Counted from the first letter of the stretch, positions 1 through 6,511 are shown. The stretch: DNA of 7,518 bases from a bacterium (GCA_947377595.1 CANCGK010000043.1:1-7518), one strand, 5' to 3'. A program made the numbers and translations. Notes: generated by a model not told the origin, from the letters alone.

Positions 1-110
1 AAAGATTTTACTGGTTGAGCTGGTTTTAGTTCTTTTTTAGATTTTGCAATCATAGTTGCTGAACATACTGACAGCGCAAAAATTAGAGATATTTTTTTAA
101 AGTTTTGCAT
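1..110 (-). CDS. Secreted protein of unknown function, N-terminal fragment (gene runs off the left edge)
   Basis: Reading the minus strand from an ATG at 110 gives 36 open codons to the window edge. The product starts with a short basic stretch (MQNFKK), followed by a hydrophobic core at about residues 7-22 and then a Lys/Pro-rich polar region (KSKKELKPAQPVKS). This is the shape of a Sec signal peptide with cleavage near residues 18-22. A Cys at residue 16 follows Leu-Ser-Val, which does not fit a standard lipobox, so a lipoprotein is less likely. The start is supported by an AGAAGGA ribosome-binding site 8 bases upstream and a promoter candidate at 181-210. The mature domain is outside the window, so no function can be given. 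Confidence 0.75.
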   Translation of the reverse strand, partial: MQNFKKISLIFALSVCSATMIAKSKKELKPAQPVKS

Positions 111-180
111 CGTTATCATCCTTCTTTTATATGATATTATTTTTTATCGTTACCTGCCTGTGATTTTTACATCTGACTTG

Positions 181-210
181 AGTATAAAAAATATTGTTTT
201 CATGTTGCAA
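181..210 (-). promoter_or_regulatory. Sigma-70-type promoter candidate for the left-edge secreted protein
   Basis: On the minus strand, TTGCAA (210-205) is followed after 18 bases by TATACT (186-181). These match the -35 and -10 consensus at 4/6 and 5/6. Transcription would start near 174 and leave a leader of about 60 bases before the ATG at 110. It overlaps the plus-strand candidate at 197-227, so the two promoters may compete. This is a consensus match only. Confidence 0.45.
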
Positions 211-227
211 TGATTTTGCTATAAAAT
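197..227 (+). promoter_or_regulatory. Extended -10 promoter candidate for the ATPase unit
   Basis: TTTTCA (197-202), a 17-base spacer and TATAAA (220-225) preceded by TGC (217-219) form an extended -10 promoter candidate. If used, the transcript would have a long leader of roughly 195 bases containing the palindrome at 352-393. A closer alternative, TTGTTT (321-326) with a weak TATGTA (344-349), would put the palindrome right at the start site. The sequence alone does not decide between them. Confidence 0.35.
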
Positions 228-351
228 GCTGCGAGCGTTTTTCAATCTGTCATGAAAAACCATAAAAGAAGAAATAAAATTTTATAATGATTTTATAAAA
301 AAACGTAAAAATAAGAATGTTTGTTTTTTAATTATTGATATTTTATGTAGA

Positions 352-393
352 TTCTGTGCTAAACTGGTAGTCGACTACCAGTTTAGCACAGAA
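352..393. repeat. Perfect 42-bp palindrome upstream of the ATPase gene
   Basis: Positions 352-372 and 373-393 are exact reverse complements, 21 bases each with no spacer; the centre is GTCGAC (370-375). The arm begins TTCTGTGCTAAACTGG, and pairing stops abruptly at both ends. As RNA it would form a stem of about 19 bp with a UCGA loop. Neither strand has a run of T after it, so it does not look like an intrinsic terminator. It ends 35 bases before the ATPase ATG and 22 bases before its ribosome-binding site. It could be an operator, a protective leader hairpin, a small mobile palindrome or an assembly fold-back artefact. Confidence 0.95.
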
Positions 394-428
394 CGTTGTG
401 ATTATTCGATTATATAAGGAAATTAGGA

Positions 429-1613
429 ATGTTTATTCATAGAAAAATGTCAGAAAATATTCAAAAGTTTAAAAAATTTCCTGTTATTGCTATTTTAGGA
501 CCACGTCAATCTGGCAAAACGGTCTTTACTAAAAAATATTTTCCAGAGCATATATTTGTCAGTTTTGAGCAAGAAGCTGTAAGGCAAGAAGCTGTTCAAG
601 ATCCTGAAAAATTTTTTAAAAAATATGATAATCAGCACGGTATTATTATTGATGAATTTCAATATGTTCCAGAGATACTTTCGCAGATTAAGTTTTTATC
701 TGATGAATATAATAGGCCAGGATATTTTATTTTGACAGGGTCATCTAATTTTTTGATGAATCAACACATAAGCCAATCCTTAGCGGGAAGAGTTGGTATT
801 TTAACCATGTTGCCATTATCAATAAATGAATTACAGCAAGCTAAACAGTTGCCATCTTTAGATGATTTAATTTTGCAGGGTGGTTATCCAAGAATGTACC
901 AAGAAAAATTTGCACCGGATGATTTTTATCCATCTTATATTCATTCATATGTCGAAAGAGACGTGCGACAATTGACTAAGGTTATTGATTTATATCAATT
1001 TCAAAGATTTATGAAATTGTGTGCGGCGCGAGTTGGTCAATTATTAAATTTTTCTGATTTAGCTGTCAATTGTGGAATATCTGTTAAAACAGCAGAGAAT
1101 TGGATTTCTATTTTGCAAGCAAGTTATGTTATTTTTTTATTGCAGCCATATCATGTTAATTTTAATAAAAGAGTTATTAAACAAGCAAAATTATATTTTT
1201 ATGATACAGGAGTTGCAAGTTCTTTATTAGAATTAAAAGATACTCATAGTTTGTCGCATAGCTATATGTATGGCCATCTTTTTGAAAATTTGATAATAAC
1301 TGATTTGATTAAACAATATTATGTTCGTGGTACGCAGCCGCCACTTTATTTTTGGCGAGATAAAAATGGCAGAATCGAGGTTGATTGTTTGATTAATCAA
1401 GGATATAGATTGATTCCTATTGAAATTAAATCAAGTATGACGATGCGCAATGAATATTTTGATGGTCTTTTACAATTTCAAGAAATCAGCAAAGAGATAT
1501 TGTCTAAAAATTATGTTATCTATGCAGGAGATACAACAGAGCAACGTAATCCTGGCATGATGATATCTTGGAAAAATATAGGCAATTTTATCGATGAATT
1601 TTTGAGTATATAA
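429..1613 (+). CDS. AAA-family ATPase with C-terminal DUF4143 domain
   Basis: A 394-residue protein with the usual length and order of AAA_14 plus DUF4143 proteins. The ATPase part shows Walker A GPRQSGKT (residues 24-31), Walker B IIIDE (72-76), a sensor-like TGSS (103-106) and SLAGR with Arg121. A helical, winged-helix-like region follows at about 195-240. The C-terminal domain has E317-V-D319 and E332-I-K334, resembling the core of PD-(D/E)xK nuclease folds. The family is widespread, often multicopy and transferred between host-associated bacteria and archaea; its cellular role is not established. ATP binding is well supported, nuclease activity is not. The ATG at 429 has AAGGA 8 bases upstream; a second ATG at 447 lacks this. 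By eye the gene is more AT-rich than mnmG or the ABC-F gene, which would fit acquisition by transfer. The micro-ORFs at 1636-1979 follow closely on the same strand and probably share its transcript. Confidence 0.93.
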   Translation: MFIHRKMSENIQKFKKFPVIAILGPRQSGKTVFTKKYFPEHIFVSFEQEAVRQEAVQDPEKFFKKYDNQHGIIIDEFQYVPEILSQIKFLSDEYNRPGYFILTGSSNFLMNQHISQSLAGRVGILTMLPLSINELQQAKQLPSLDDLILQGGYPRMYQEKFAPDDFYPSYIHSYVERDVRQLTKVIDLYQFQRFMKLCAARVGQLLNFSDLAVNCGISVKTAENWISILQASYVIFLLQPYHVNFNKRVIKQAKLYFYDTGVASSLLELKDTHSLSHSYMYGHLFENLIITDLIKQYYVRGTQPPLYFWRDKNGRIEVDCLINQGYRLIPIEIKSSMTMRNEYFDGLLQFQEISKEILSKNYVIYAGDTTEQRNPGMMISWKNIGNFIDEFLSI

Positions 1614-1635
1614 ATTGCATTCAACAGGATTTTTT

Positions 1636-1809
1636 ATGTATACATGGTATGAGCTATATGTAATAGCAATGCTGATTTTATTTATATTACATTACATAAA
1701 AAATATTTTGAGGGGTGTTAATTATGAATCAAAACATGCATGCATGGATTGCAACTGTGTTCGTTGTATTAACAATAAAATTATTTTTTCCTCAATATCA
1801 ATTTCATAA
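1636..1809 (+). CDS. Putative small membrane protein A (57 aa)
   Basis: Starts at an ATG 22 bases after the ATPase stop, with AGGA (1626-1629) at suitable spacing. The product begins MYTWYELY and continues with a strongly hydrophobic stretch to about residue 24, so a single membrane helix is likely. The tail changes character: it is polar and carries a CxxCxCxxC cluster (CMDCNCVRC). It is read from DNA that also encodes protein B in another frame over 86 bases, so the native protein may have ended earlier and this tail may be accidental. The first part is repeated in diverged form at 1917-1979. I recognise no family. The repeat and the ribosome-binding site argue for a real gene; its small size and the overlap argue for caution. 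Confidence 0.45.
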   Translation: MYTWYELYVIAMLILFILHYIKNILRGVNYESKHACMDCNCVRCINNKIIFSSISIS

Positions 1810-1900
1810 TTTAAAAAATGAAGATGAATCCATAATGTTTATAGTTAATTGGGTTGCCCCAATCTTATCTTTTAGCATTGCATTATATCTTATTCTTTAA
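1724..1900 (+). CDS. Putative small two-helix membrane protein B (58 aa)
   Basis: The ATG at 1724 has a strong ribosome-binding site, GAGGGG (1710-1715), 8 bases upstream, which favours it over the in-frame GTG at 1715. The product has two hydrophobic stretches, about residues 7-23 and 38-58, joined by a polar loop (QYQFHNLKNEDES), so it looks like a hairpin membrane protein with both ends on the same side. It overlaps the end of ORF A and lies in the same transcription direction as the ATPase. An internal MHAW near its start faintly resembles the MY(T/A)W of ORF A and the 1917 copy. No family is recognised. Small membrane proteins of this kind include toxins, pump regulators and phage products, but nothing here picks one. 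Confidence 0.5.
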   Translation: MNQNMHAWIATVFVVLTIKLFFPQYQFHNLKNEDESIMFIVNWVAPILSFSIALYLIL

Positions 1901-1916
1901 AATTATGATGACTTTT

Positions 1917-1979
1917 ATGTACGCATGGTATGATTTATACATTTTTGTCATGATTGGCGTTGCTATTAAAAGTACATAA
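1917..1979 (+). pseudogene. Truncated second copy of micro-ORF A (20 codons)
   Basis: Encodes MYAWYDLYIFVMIGVAIKST and then stops. Its start matches ORF A (MYTWYELYVIAML) at six of the first eight residues, with Thr/Ala and Glu/Asp as the differences, and the DNA is alike over the same stretch. A further shared stretch, TACATAAA, lies one base out of register relative to ORF A and creates the stop here, which suggests a one-base deletion in this copy. No good ribosome-binding site precedes it. It is probably a decayed duplicate, although a real 20-residue peptide cannot be excluded. Confidence 0.4.
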
Positions 1980-2001
1980 ATTGTAAATTGTATCAATCAT
2001 G

Positions 2002-2057
2002 AAAAAAGCGCATGGATTTTAAAAGTTATTCTTAAAATCCATGCGCTTAATTTTTTT
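2002..2057. terminator. Bidirectional intrinsic terminator
   Basis: A perfect 17-bp stem (2006-2022 with 2032-2048; arm begins AAGCGCATGGATTTTAA) has a 9-base loop. On the plus strand it is followed by AATTTTTTT (2049-2057), and on the minus strand by the complement of the A-run at 2002-2007. It can therefore stop transcripts from both sides. It sits between the ATPase/micro-ORF unit and the end of the convergent ABC-F gene at 2095. Confidence 0.92.
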
Positions 2058-2094
2058 AAAAAAAGTATCTTGATGTCATACCGACAGCAAAATC

Positions 2095-3993
2095 TTATAG
2101 ATCCAACTCATCTTGATGAGGGAATGCTAAAAGTTCTTGTTCAGACTTTGCGATACGTTTTTCTAATGTTTCTTTTTTCTCTTGTGCTTGTGTATATTCT
2201 GGTGTACCGAATGCAAAATTATACATGTTGGTCAGCAACGTTTCTAATTCAGCTTTATATTTATTCATGTTGTTTTCAAGATTTTTATATTTCTTGCGCA
2301 ACTCGAATAATTCTTTTTTCGATAACGTTGATTCTTTGACCACTTTAGTATTTTGAACAGCTGCTTTTGCTGCAGGAGCATTGGTTTTGCGTTCTAAAGT
2401 ATTTTTAAATTCGATGTATGCATCATAGTTGCCATCGTAACTAATGACACCATTTTCTGACAATTCGATAATGCGAGTTGCAAGATTGTTCACAAAATCT
2501 TGATCGTGAGATACGAACAATAATGTACCATCAAATTGTTGCAATGCATTTAATACTGTTTCTTTTGATTCGATATCTAAGTGGTTGGTAGGTTCATCGA
2601 GCATTAAAAAGTTAGCATTTGCTAAAAGAACTTTAACCATCGCAACACGGTTACGTTCACCACCACTCAACACAGATGTTTTTTTCATAGCATCAGCCTT
2701 AGGGAACAAGAAAGATCCAAGGAAGGTTCTAATTCTTTGTTCTGTAGCTTTGCAATGAGCTGTTACTTCTTCGATAATTGTTGCAGTTGGGTTTAAGACT
2801 TTTTCTTGATCTTGATCGAATAATGTAGATGTTACATTATGACCTTGTTCAACAGATCCTGTTTGTAGTGGTAATTTGCCTGCAATTAAATTAAATAGGG
2901 TTGATTTACCAGTTCCGTTTGGAGCGATTAAAGCAACTTTTTCACCACGTTGAATCGTAAAGTTTACATCTTTAAACAATTGACGATTAAAGCTATGAGC
3001 AACGTTTTTAACTGTTAACACTGCTTGGCCTGCACGTTCAACTGGTGGCAATGCAAAATTAATCTTTTTAGATTGAATTTGCTTTTCGATGATTTCAACT
3101 TTTTCAAGTTGTTTGATCATACTTTGAGCCATCTTAGATTTTGTTGCAGATGCTCTAAACTTTTCGATCGTTTCTTTACGTTGCTTGATATCACGTTGTT
3201 GTGCTTCGTATGCTTTTTCTAAGAAAATAGCTTCTTCTTCTTCTAAGCGTTTGTAGTAACTGTAGTTACCAGCATAAATTTTGCTTTTACCAGCTGGTAA
3301 GATTGCCAATGTTTTATTACAAAGGTTATCTAAGAAATAGCGATCGTGGCAAACAAGTAGGAATCCAAAGGTGGTTTCGTATTTTAAAAAGTTTAAGAAC
3401 CATTCTTTTGTTGGAAGATCTAAGTGGTTAGTCGGTTCGTCAAATAGATAAAAATCAGCTTCTTGTAGCAATAGTTTTGCAAGCACAAGGCGCATTCTCC
3501 AACCAACACTCAATTGATCAACTTGTGTTTTACGATGACGTTCGTCAAATTGCAAACCACTTAAAAGTTTATTGACTTTAAGGCGCTTTGCTTCTGGTTC
3601 CATTTCTGCAATTTCATGTTGCAAAACTGCATAACGTTCAACATCTGCAGGGCATGGATTTGCTCCAGCTGCAGTGATTTTTTCTTCTAATTCTTTTGCT
3701 TTTTCGATATTTTCGAACAGTTCGCCAAATGTTGCAAATGCTTCTTCTTCAACAGTTTTTGTTGATTTTAAAACCATTTCTTGAGGCATGTAGGCAACGT
3801 TTAATCCTTTGGTAATAACAACTTCACCACCATCGATGCTTTGTTCGCCACCAAGAACTTTAAGTAAGGTTGATTTACCAGAACCGTTTCTGCCAACAAG
3901 CGCAATACGATCTTCGTCTTGAATCATCAAGTTTAAATCGTTGTATACGATTTGATCGCCAAATTTTAAACTAATATTTTTTAAATGAATCAT
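2095..3993 (-). CDS. ABC-F family ATP-binding protein (ribosome-associated, no membrane domain)
   Basis: A 632-residue protein with two ABC ATPase domains and no membrane helices, as in the ABC-F family; these proteins bind the ribosome near the E site and relieve stalling or, in some members, protect against antibiotics. Domain 1 has Walker A GRNGSGKST (34-42), signature LSVGW (161-165), Walker B with D185/E186 and switch His216. The charged helical linker at about 245-310 contains the FRASATKSK segment (279-287) typical of the tRNA-contacting arm. Domain 2 has Walker A APNGTGKST (357-365), signature LSGGE (442-446), D466/E467 and His496. A lysine- and glutamate-rich coiled coil fills about 553-622. 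Length and C-terminal coiled coil resemble YheS or Uup more than the shorter EttA, but the subgroup is uncertain. Oddities are Val163 in the first signature and Ala357 opening the second Walker A. The ribosome-binding site is weak (GGG, 8 bases upstream). The gene lies 79 bases downstream of mnmG on the same strand. Confidence 0.95.
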   Translation of the reverse strand: MIHLKNISLKFGDQIVYNDLNLMIQDEDRIALVGRNGSGKSTLLKVLGGEQSIDGGEVVITKGLNVAYMPQEMVLKSTKTVEEEAFATFGELFENIEKAKELEEKITAAGANPCPADVERYAVLQHEIAEMEPEAKRLKVNKLLSGLQFDERHRKTQVDQLSVGWRMRLVLAKLLLQEADFYLFDEPTNHLDLPTKEWFLNFLKYETTFGFLLVCHDRYFLDNLCNKTLAILPAGKSKIYAGNYSYYKRLEEEEAIFLEKAYEAQQRDIKQRKETIEKFRASATKSKMAQSMIKQLEKVEIIEKQIQSKKINFALPPVERAGQAVLTVKNVAHSFNRQLFKDVNFTIQRGEKVALIAPNGTGKSTLFNLIAGKLPLQTGSVEQGHNVTSTLFDQDQEKVLNPTATIIEEVTAHCKATEQRIRTFLGSFLFPKADAMKKTSVLSGGERNRVAMVKVLLANANFLMLDEPTNHLDIESKETVLNALQQFDGTLLFVSHDQDFVNNLATRIIELSENGVISYDGNYDAYIEFKNTLERKTNAPAAKAAVQNTKVVKESTLSKKELFELRKKYKNLENNMNKYKAELETLLTNMYNFAFGTPEYTQAQEKKETLEKRIAKSEQELLAFPHQDELDL

Positions 3994-4014
3994 AAAAGGC
4001 CCAATTTTTTAAGT

Positions 4015-4050
4015 TGTTTTCAGTATTCAATGTTTTGAGCACTGAAAACA
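4015..4050. repeat. Inverted repeat between mnmG and the ABC-F gene
   Basis: TGTTTTCAGT (4015-4024) and ACTGAAAACA (4041-4050) are exact reverse complements around a 16-base loop. A smaller 5-bp inverted repeat (CAGAT 4049-4053, ATCTG 4064-4068) overlaps its edge. In the direction of transcription (minus) the main hairpin is followed by A-rich rather than T-rich sequence, so it is not a classical terminator for mnmG. It would lie in the leader of the ABC-F gene, where it could affect translation, processing or RNA stability. Confidence 0.6.
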
Positions 4051-4072
4051 GATTTTTGATGTGATCTGCTTG

Positions 4073-5914
4073 TTAATTTTTTTGTTCAATAAGTTCAGGT
4101 TTGCGTGCAATTAACACAAGAAGTGAAATTGCAGCAGGTGTCATACCCGCAATTAAAGCTGCATCAGCAACAGTTGCAGGGTTGTACCGTTTTATTTTTT
4201 GTTTTATTTCTGTTGATAGTCCAGAAATATTTAAAATAGCATCCATTGGTGGAAGTGCTAAATCTTTGTATTGAGCAACTTTGGCAATTTCTCGTTCTTG
4301 TCGTTTAATGTACTCGCGATATTTCATATGAGCAAAAATCGAAAGTGCATTACGAGATGAAACGGTATAACCCAGTAAGGTTTCTACGATTTCTTGTATC
4401 GGTTGTTCAAGATCTGCAGCTTGGACAAGTTGTGCATTGTTGTAACGGCTATCAAGATCTGCAATTGCAGCGTCTAAATCTTTCTTTTCTGCAATAAATT
4501 TATCATACAATTCTTGAGAAACACAACCAAGATCATAACCTTTTTGCGTTAAACGCAAGAAAGTATTGTCTTGACGTAATATTAACCGGTGTTCAGCTCG
4601 TGATGTAAACATGCGATATGGTTCATCAACACCCATAGTCACTAAGTCATCAATCATAACGCCAATGTAACTTTCGCTACGATCTAAAATAAAAGGTTCT
4701 TTGCCGGCAGCTTTTTGATGTGCATTAATTCCAGCAATAAGCCCTTGTCCTGCAGCTTCTTCGTATCCAGTGGTTCCATTAATTTGACCAGCTAAAAATA
4801 GGCCAGAAATTTCTTTGACTTCTAGCGAATGTTTGAGTTGATCTGGGTGTACAAAATCATATTCCACAGCATAACCAGGTTTGGTAATAACTGCGTTTTC
4901 AAAGCCTACAATCGATTGAATAAAATCTTTTTGTACGGATTCTGGTAACGAAGTAGAGATACCACTTGGGTATACTTCAAGAAACTCTGCTGTTTCTGGT
5001 TCGACAAAAATATGGTGTGATGCTTTATCTGCAAATCGAGAAATTTTATCTTCGATAGAAGGGCAATAGCGAGGTCCAATACCTTTGATGTTGCCACTGT
5101 ACATTGCAGAGCGATGTAAGTTATCAAAAATTATTTTATGAGTTTTTTCATTGGTGTGTGCAATAAAACAGTCTCGTGTTGTCACGACATCTTTTTGATC
5201 AAATTCAAACAGATGCGTTAAAGGCTCAACTTCTTGACGTTCTAACTTGGAAAAATCGATAGTTTTTGGATCAAGACGAGGAGGTGTTCCTGTTTTTAAT
5301 CGTCCCATGCGCAAATTGAGTTTATGTAAATAATCAGACAATTTGATGGAAGCTTGTTCATCACGTCTTCCTGCCGGAAAATTAACATCACCAATATGAA
5401 TCAAGCCATTTAAAAATGTTCCTGTGGTAATGACAATTTGCTGTGCATGATAGATTGTGCCATCTGCGGTTTTAATGCCTTGCACAGATCGTATACCGTT
5501 ATCATCTTCTACGATAATTTCGTCTACCATAGCTTGAATAACAGTGACATTAGGCGTATTTTGCATGATATTGCTTGCACGATCAGCATACGCTTGTTTA
5601 TCAATTTGTAATCGTAAGCCTTGTACAGCAGGTCCTTTTTTTGTGTTGAGCATGCGTGCTTGCAAATAAGTTGTACTGCATATTTTTGGCATAAGGCCAT
5701 CAAGAGCGCTGATTTCAAAAACAATATGACCTTTGCCTACACCACCAACAGATGGATTGCAAGGCGCAAGACCTATTTTGTTTTTATCGAGCGTAATTAA
5801 AGCTGTTTTTGATCCCATTCTTGCCGCTGCATGTGCTGCTTCTACGCCAGCATGTCCGCCGCCGACAACAATAACGTCAAAAGAATTTGATATAATCATG
5901 TCTTTTTGATTCAT
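4073..5914 (-). CDS. mnmG: tRNA uridine-5-carboxymethylaminomethyl modification enzyme MnmG (GidA)
   Basis: MnmG is the FAD-dependent partner of the GTPase MnmE; together they install the (carboxymethyl)aminomethyl group on the wobble U34 of several tRNAs, using a methylene-folate carbon. The 613-residue length is normal. The FAD-binding motif GGGHAG lies at residues 18-23, with the family blocks CNPSVGG (52-58), MLNTKKGPAVQ (88-98), GRLKTGTPPR (204-213) and a later GTTGYEEAAGQG. The two catalytic cysteines appear to be Cys52 and Cys284 (Cys47 and Cys277 in E. coli). The C-terminal helical MnmE/tRNA-binding region ends with the usual MTPAAISLL. The start is uncertain: the ATG at 5914 and the in-frame ATG at 5899 both lack a clear ribosome-binding site, and starting at 5899 gives the same N-terminal length as E. 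coli MnmG and places the cysteine at 47. MnmE is not in the window. A promoter candidate lies at 5951-5979. Confidence 0.98.
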   Translation of the reverse strand: MNQKDMIISNSFDVIVVGGGHAGVEAAHAAARMGSKTALITLDKNKIGLAPCNPSVGGVGKGHIVFEISALDGLMPKICSTTYLQARMLNTKKGPAVQGLRLQIDKQAYADRASNIMQNTPNVTVIQAMVDEIIVEDDNGIRSVQGIKTADGTIYHAQQIVITTGTFLNGLIHIGDVNFPAGRRDEQASIKLSDYLHKLNLRMGRLKTGTPPRLDPKTIDFSKLERQEVEPLTHLFEFDQKDVVTTRDCFIAHTNEKTHKIIFDNLHRSAMYSGNIKGIGPRYCPSIEDKISRFADKASHHIFVEPETAEFLEVYPSGISTSLPESVQKDFIQSIVGFENAVITKPGYAVEYDFVHPDQLKHSLEVKEISGLFLAGQINGTTGYEEAAGQGLIAGINAHQKAAGKEPFILDRSESYIGVMIDDLVTMGVDEPYRMFTSRAEHRLILRQDNTFLRLTQKGYDLGCVSQELYDKFIAEKKDLDAAIADLDSRYNNAQLVQAADLEQPIQEIVETLLGYTVSSRNALSIFAHMKYREYIKRQEREIAKVAQYKDLALPPMDAILNISGLSTEIKQKIKRYNPATVADAALIAGMTPAAISLLVLIARKPELIEQKN

Positions 5915-5950
5915 GTAAAATTTATCGATAAAGATGTATGTATTTCAAAT

Positions 5951-5979
5951 AGTATACAAAATATTGAACAGAAGGCCAA
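5951..5979 (-). promoter_or_regulatory. Promoter candidate for mnmG
   Basis: On the minus strand, TTGGCC (5979-5974), a 17-base spacer and TATACT (5956-5951) match the -35 and -10 consensus at 4/6 and 5/6. The start site would be near 5944, giving a leader of about 30 bases to the ATG at 5914 or 45 bases to that at 5899. It lies wholly in the 81-base gap after the upstream secreted-protein gene, so mnmG can have its own transcript. I see no terminator in the gap, so read-through from upstream is also possible. Confidence 0.5.
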
Positions 5980-5995
5980 ATCTTGCAAATAACAG

Positions 5996-6511
5996 TTATG
6001 ATTTTCTTAATTTATTAATCAATGCCGTAATTTTAGTTTGGGTTGAAACGTTATTAATGTAATTGCGTGTTTGTTCTGACATAATTGCTCGTAAATTTGG
6101 ATCAGATAAAATTGGAGCCCAAATATAAAATTCTGTTCTTGATTTGTTTTGTTCAAATTTCTTAATGATATCTTCACACATAACTTTGTGATGACCGATT
6201 AATACATTTTTTTGTATTTTTAAAATATGAATAATTTTGGTTACAAATTGTGCAAATGGCATATCATCATGATCATTAAAAAATTTTTTAAATAAATCAT
6301 ATAATTGTGTATCAATATCTTTTTGATGTTCTTGGGCTTTGATATGTTCGCTTTGTTCTGTAGCTGATTGAGGAGTTATTGTTGTTTGTTGTGATGCATA
6401 GCTTGCAGTGTTCGTTAACATACATAGTCCGTACAATATAACTTTTTTAAACATGTTACGTTTATGAAACTTTCTGTAACTTGTTCTTACAATAGATGTA
6501 TTGCTTTTCAT
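5996..6511 (-). CDS. Small secreted protein of unknown function (171 aa)
   Basis: The protein has an unusually long basic N-terminus (residues 1-23, with many Lys, Arg and His), a hydrophobic core at about 24-33 and a likely signal-peptidase site after Ala39 (SYA, then SQQ). The mature part begins with a Gln/Thr/Ser-rich stretch (40-60) and then looks mostly helical and charged, with alternating hydrophobic residues and a basic end (INKLRKS). One Cys lies in the hydrophobic core and one in the mature part. The start at 6511 is chosen because AGAGGA lies 5 bases upstream; the internal ATG for Met20 (6454) would give a more ordinary signal peptide but has no good ribosome-binding site. I recognise no domain. 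It lies upstream of mnmG on the same strand and divergent from the secreted-protein gene at 6730. Export is fairly likely; the destination and role are unknown. Confidence 0.75.
   Translation of the reverse strand: MKSNTSIVRTSYRKFHKRNMFKKVILYGLCMLTNTASYASQQTTITPQSATEQSEHIKAQEHQKDIDTQLYDLFKKFFNDHDDMPFAQFVTKIIHILKIQKNVLIGHHKVMCEDIIKKFEQNKSRTEFYIWAPILSDPNLRAIMSEQTRNYINNVSTQTKITALINKLRKS

Larger units (their letters stand above)
111..428. other. Divergent intergenic region with promoters and a palindrome
   Basis: This 318-base, very AT-rich gap separates two divergent genes. It holds overlapping promoter candidates at 181-227, a perfect TATAAT at 283-288 with no good -35 partner, the palindrome at 352-393 and the AAGGA ribosome-binding site at 416-420 for the ATPase. 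I see no convincing ORF or tRNA in it. Confidence 0.7.

Noticed and set aside
352..393. The palindrome as an intrinsic terminator for the left-edge gene or the ATPase
   Set aside because: No T-run on either strand, and it lies upstream of, not after, both divergent genes.
1615..1635. TTG start for ORF A adding seven codons
   Set aside because: The ribosome-binding site AGGA at 1626-1629 and the homology with the copy at 1917 both point to the ATG at 1636.
2070..2339. 89-codon plus-strand ORF
   Set aside because: It lies almost wholly antisense to the coiled-coil end of the ABC-F gene, has no ribosome-binding site and no family features.
3025..3222. 65-codon plus-strand ORF rich in Phe and Cys
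   Set aside because: Antisense shadow of the ABC-F linker region; its composition is what the complement of Lys/Glu-rich coding produces.
4906..5127. 73-codon minus-strand ORF inside mnmG
   Set aside because: Out-of-frame shadow of a well-conserved gene, with no start signal of its own.
5524..5724. 66-codon minus-strand ORF inside mnmG
   Set aside because: Out-of-frame shadow of mnmG, with no independent support.
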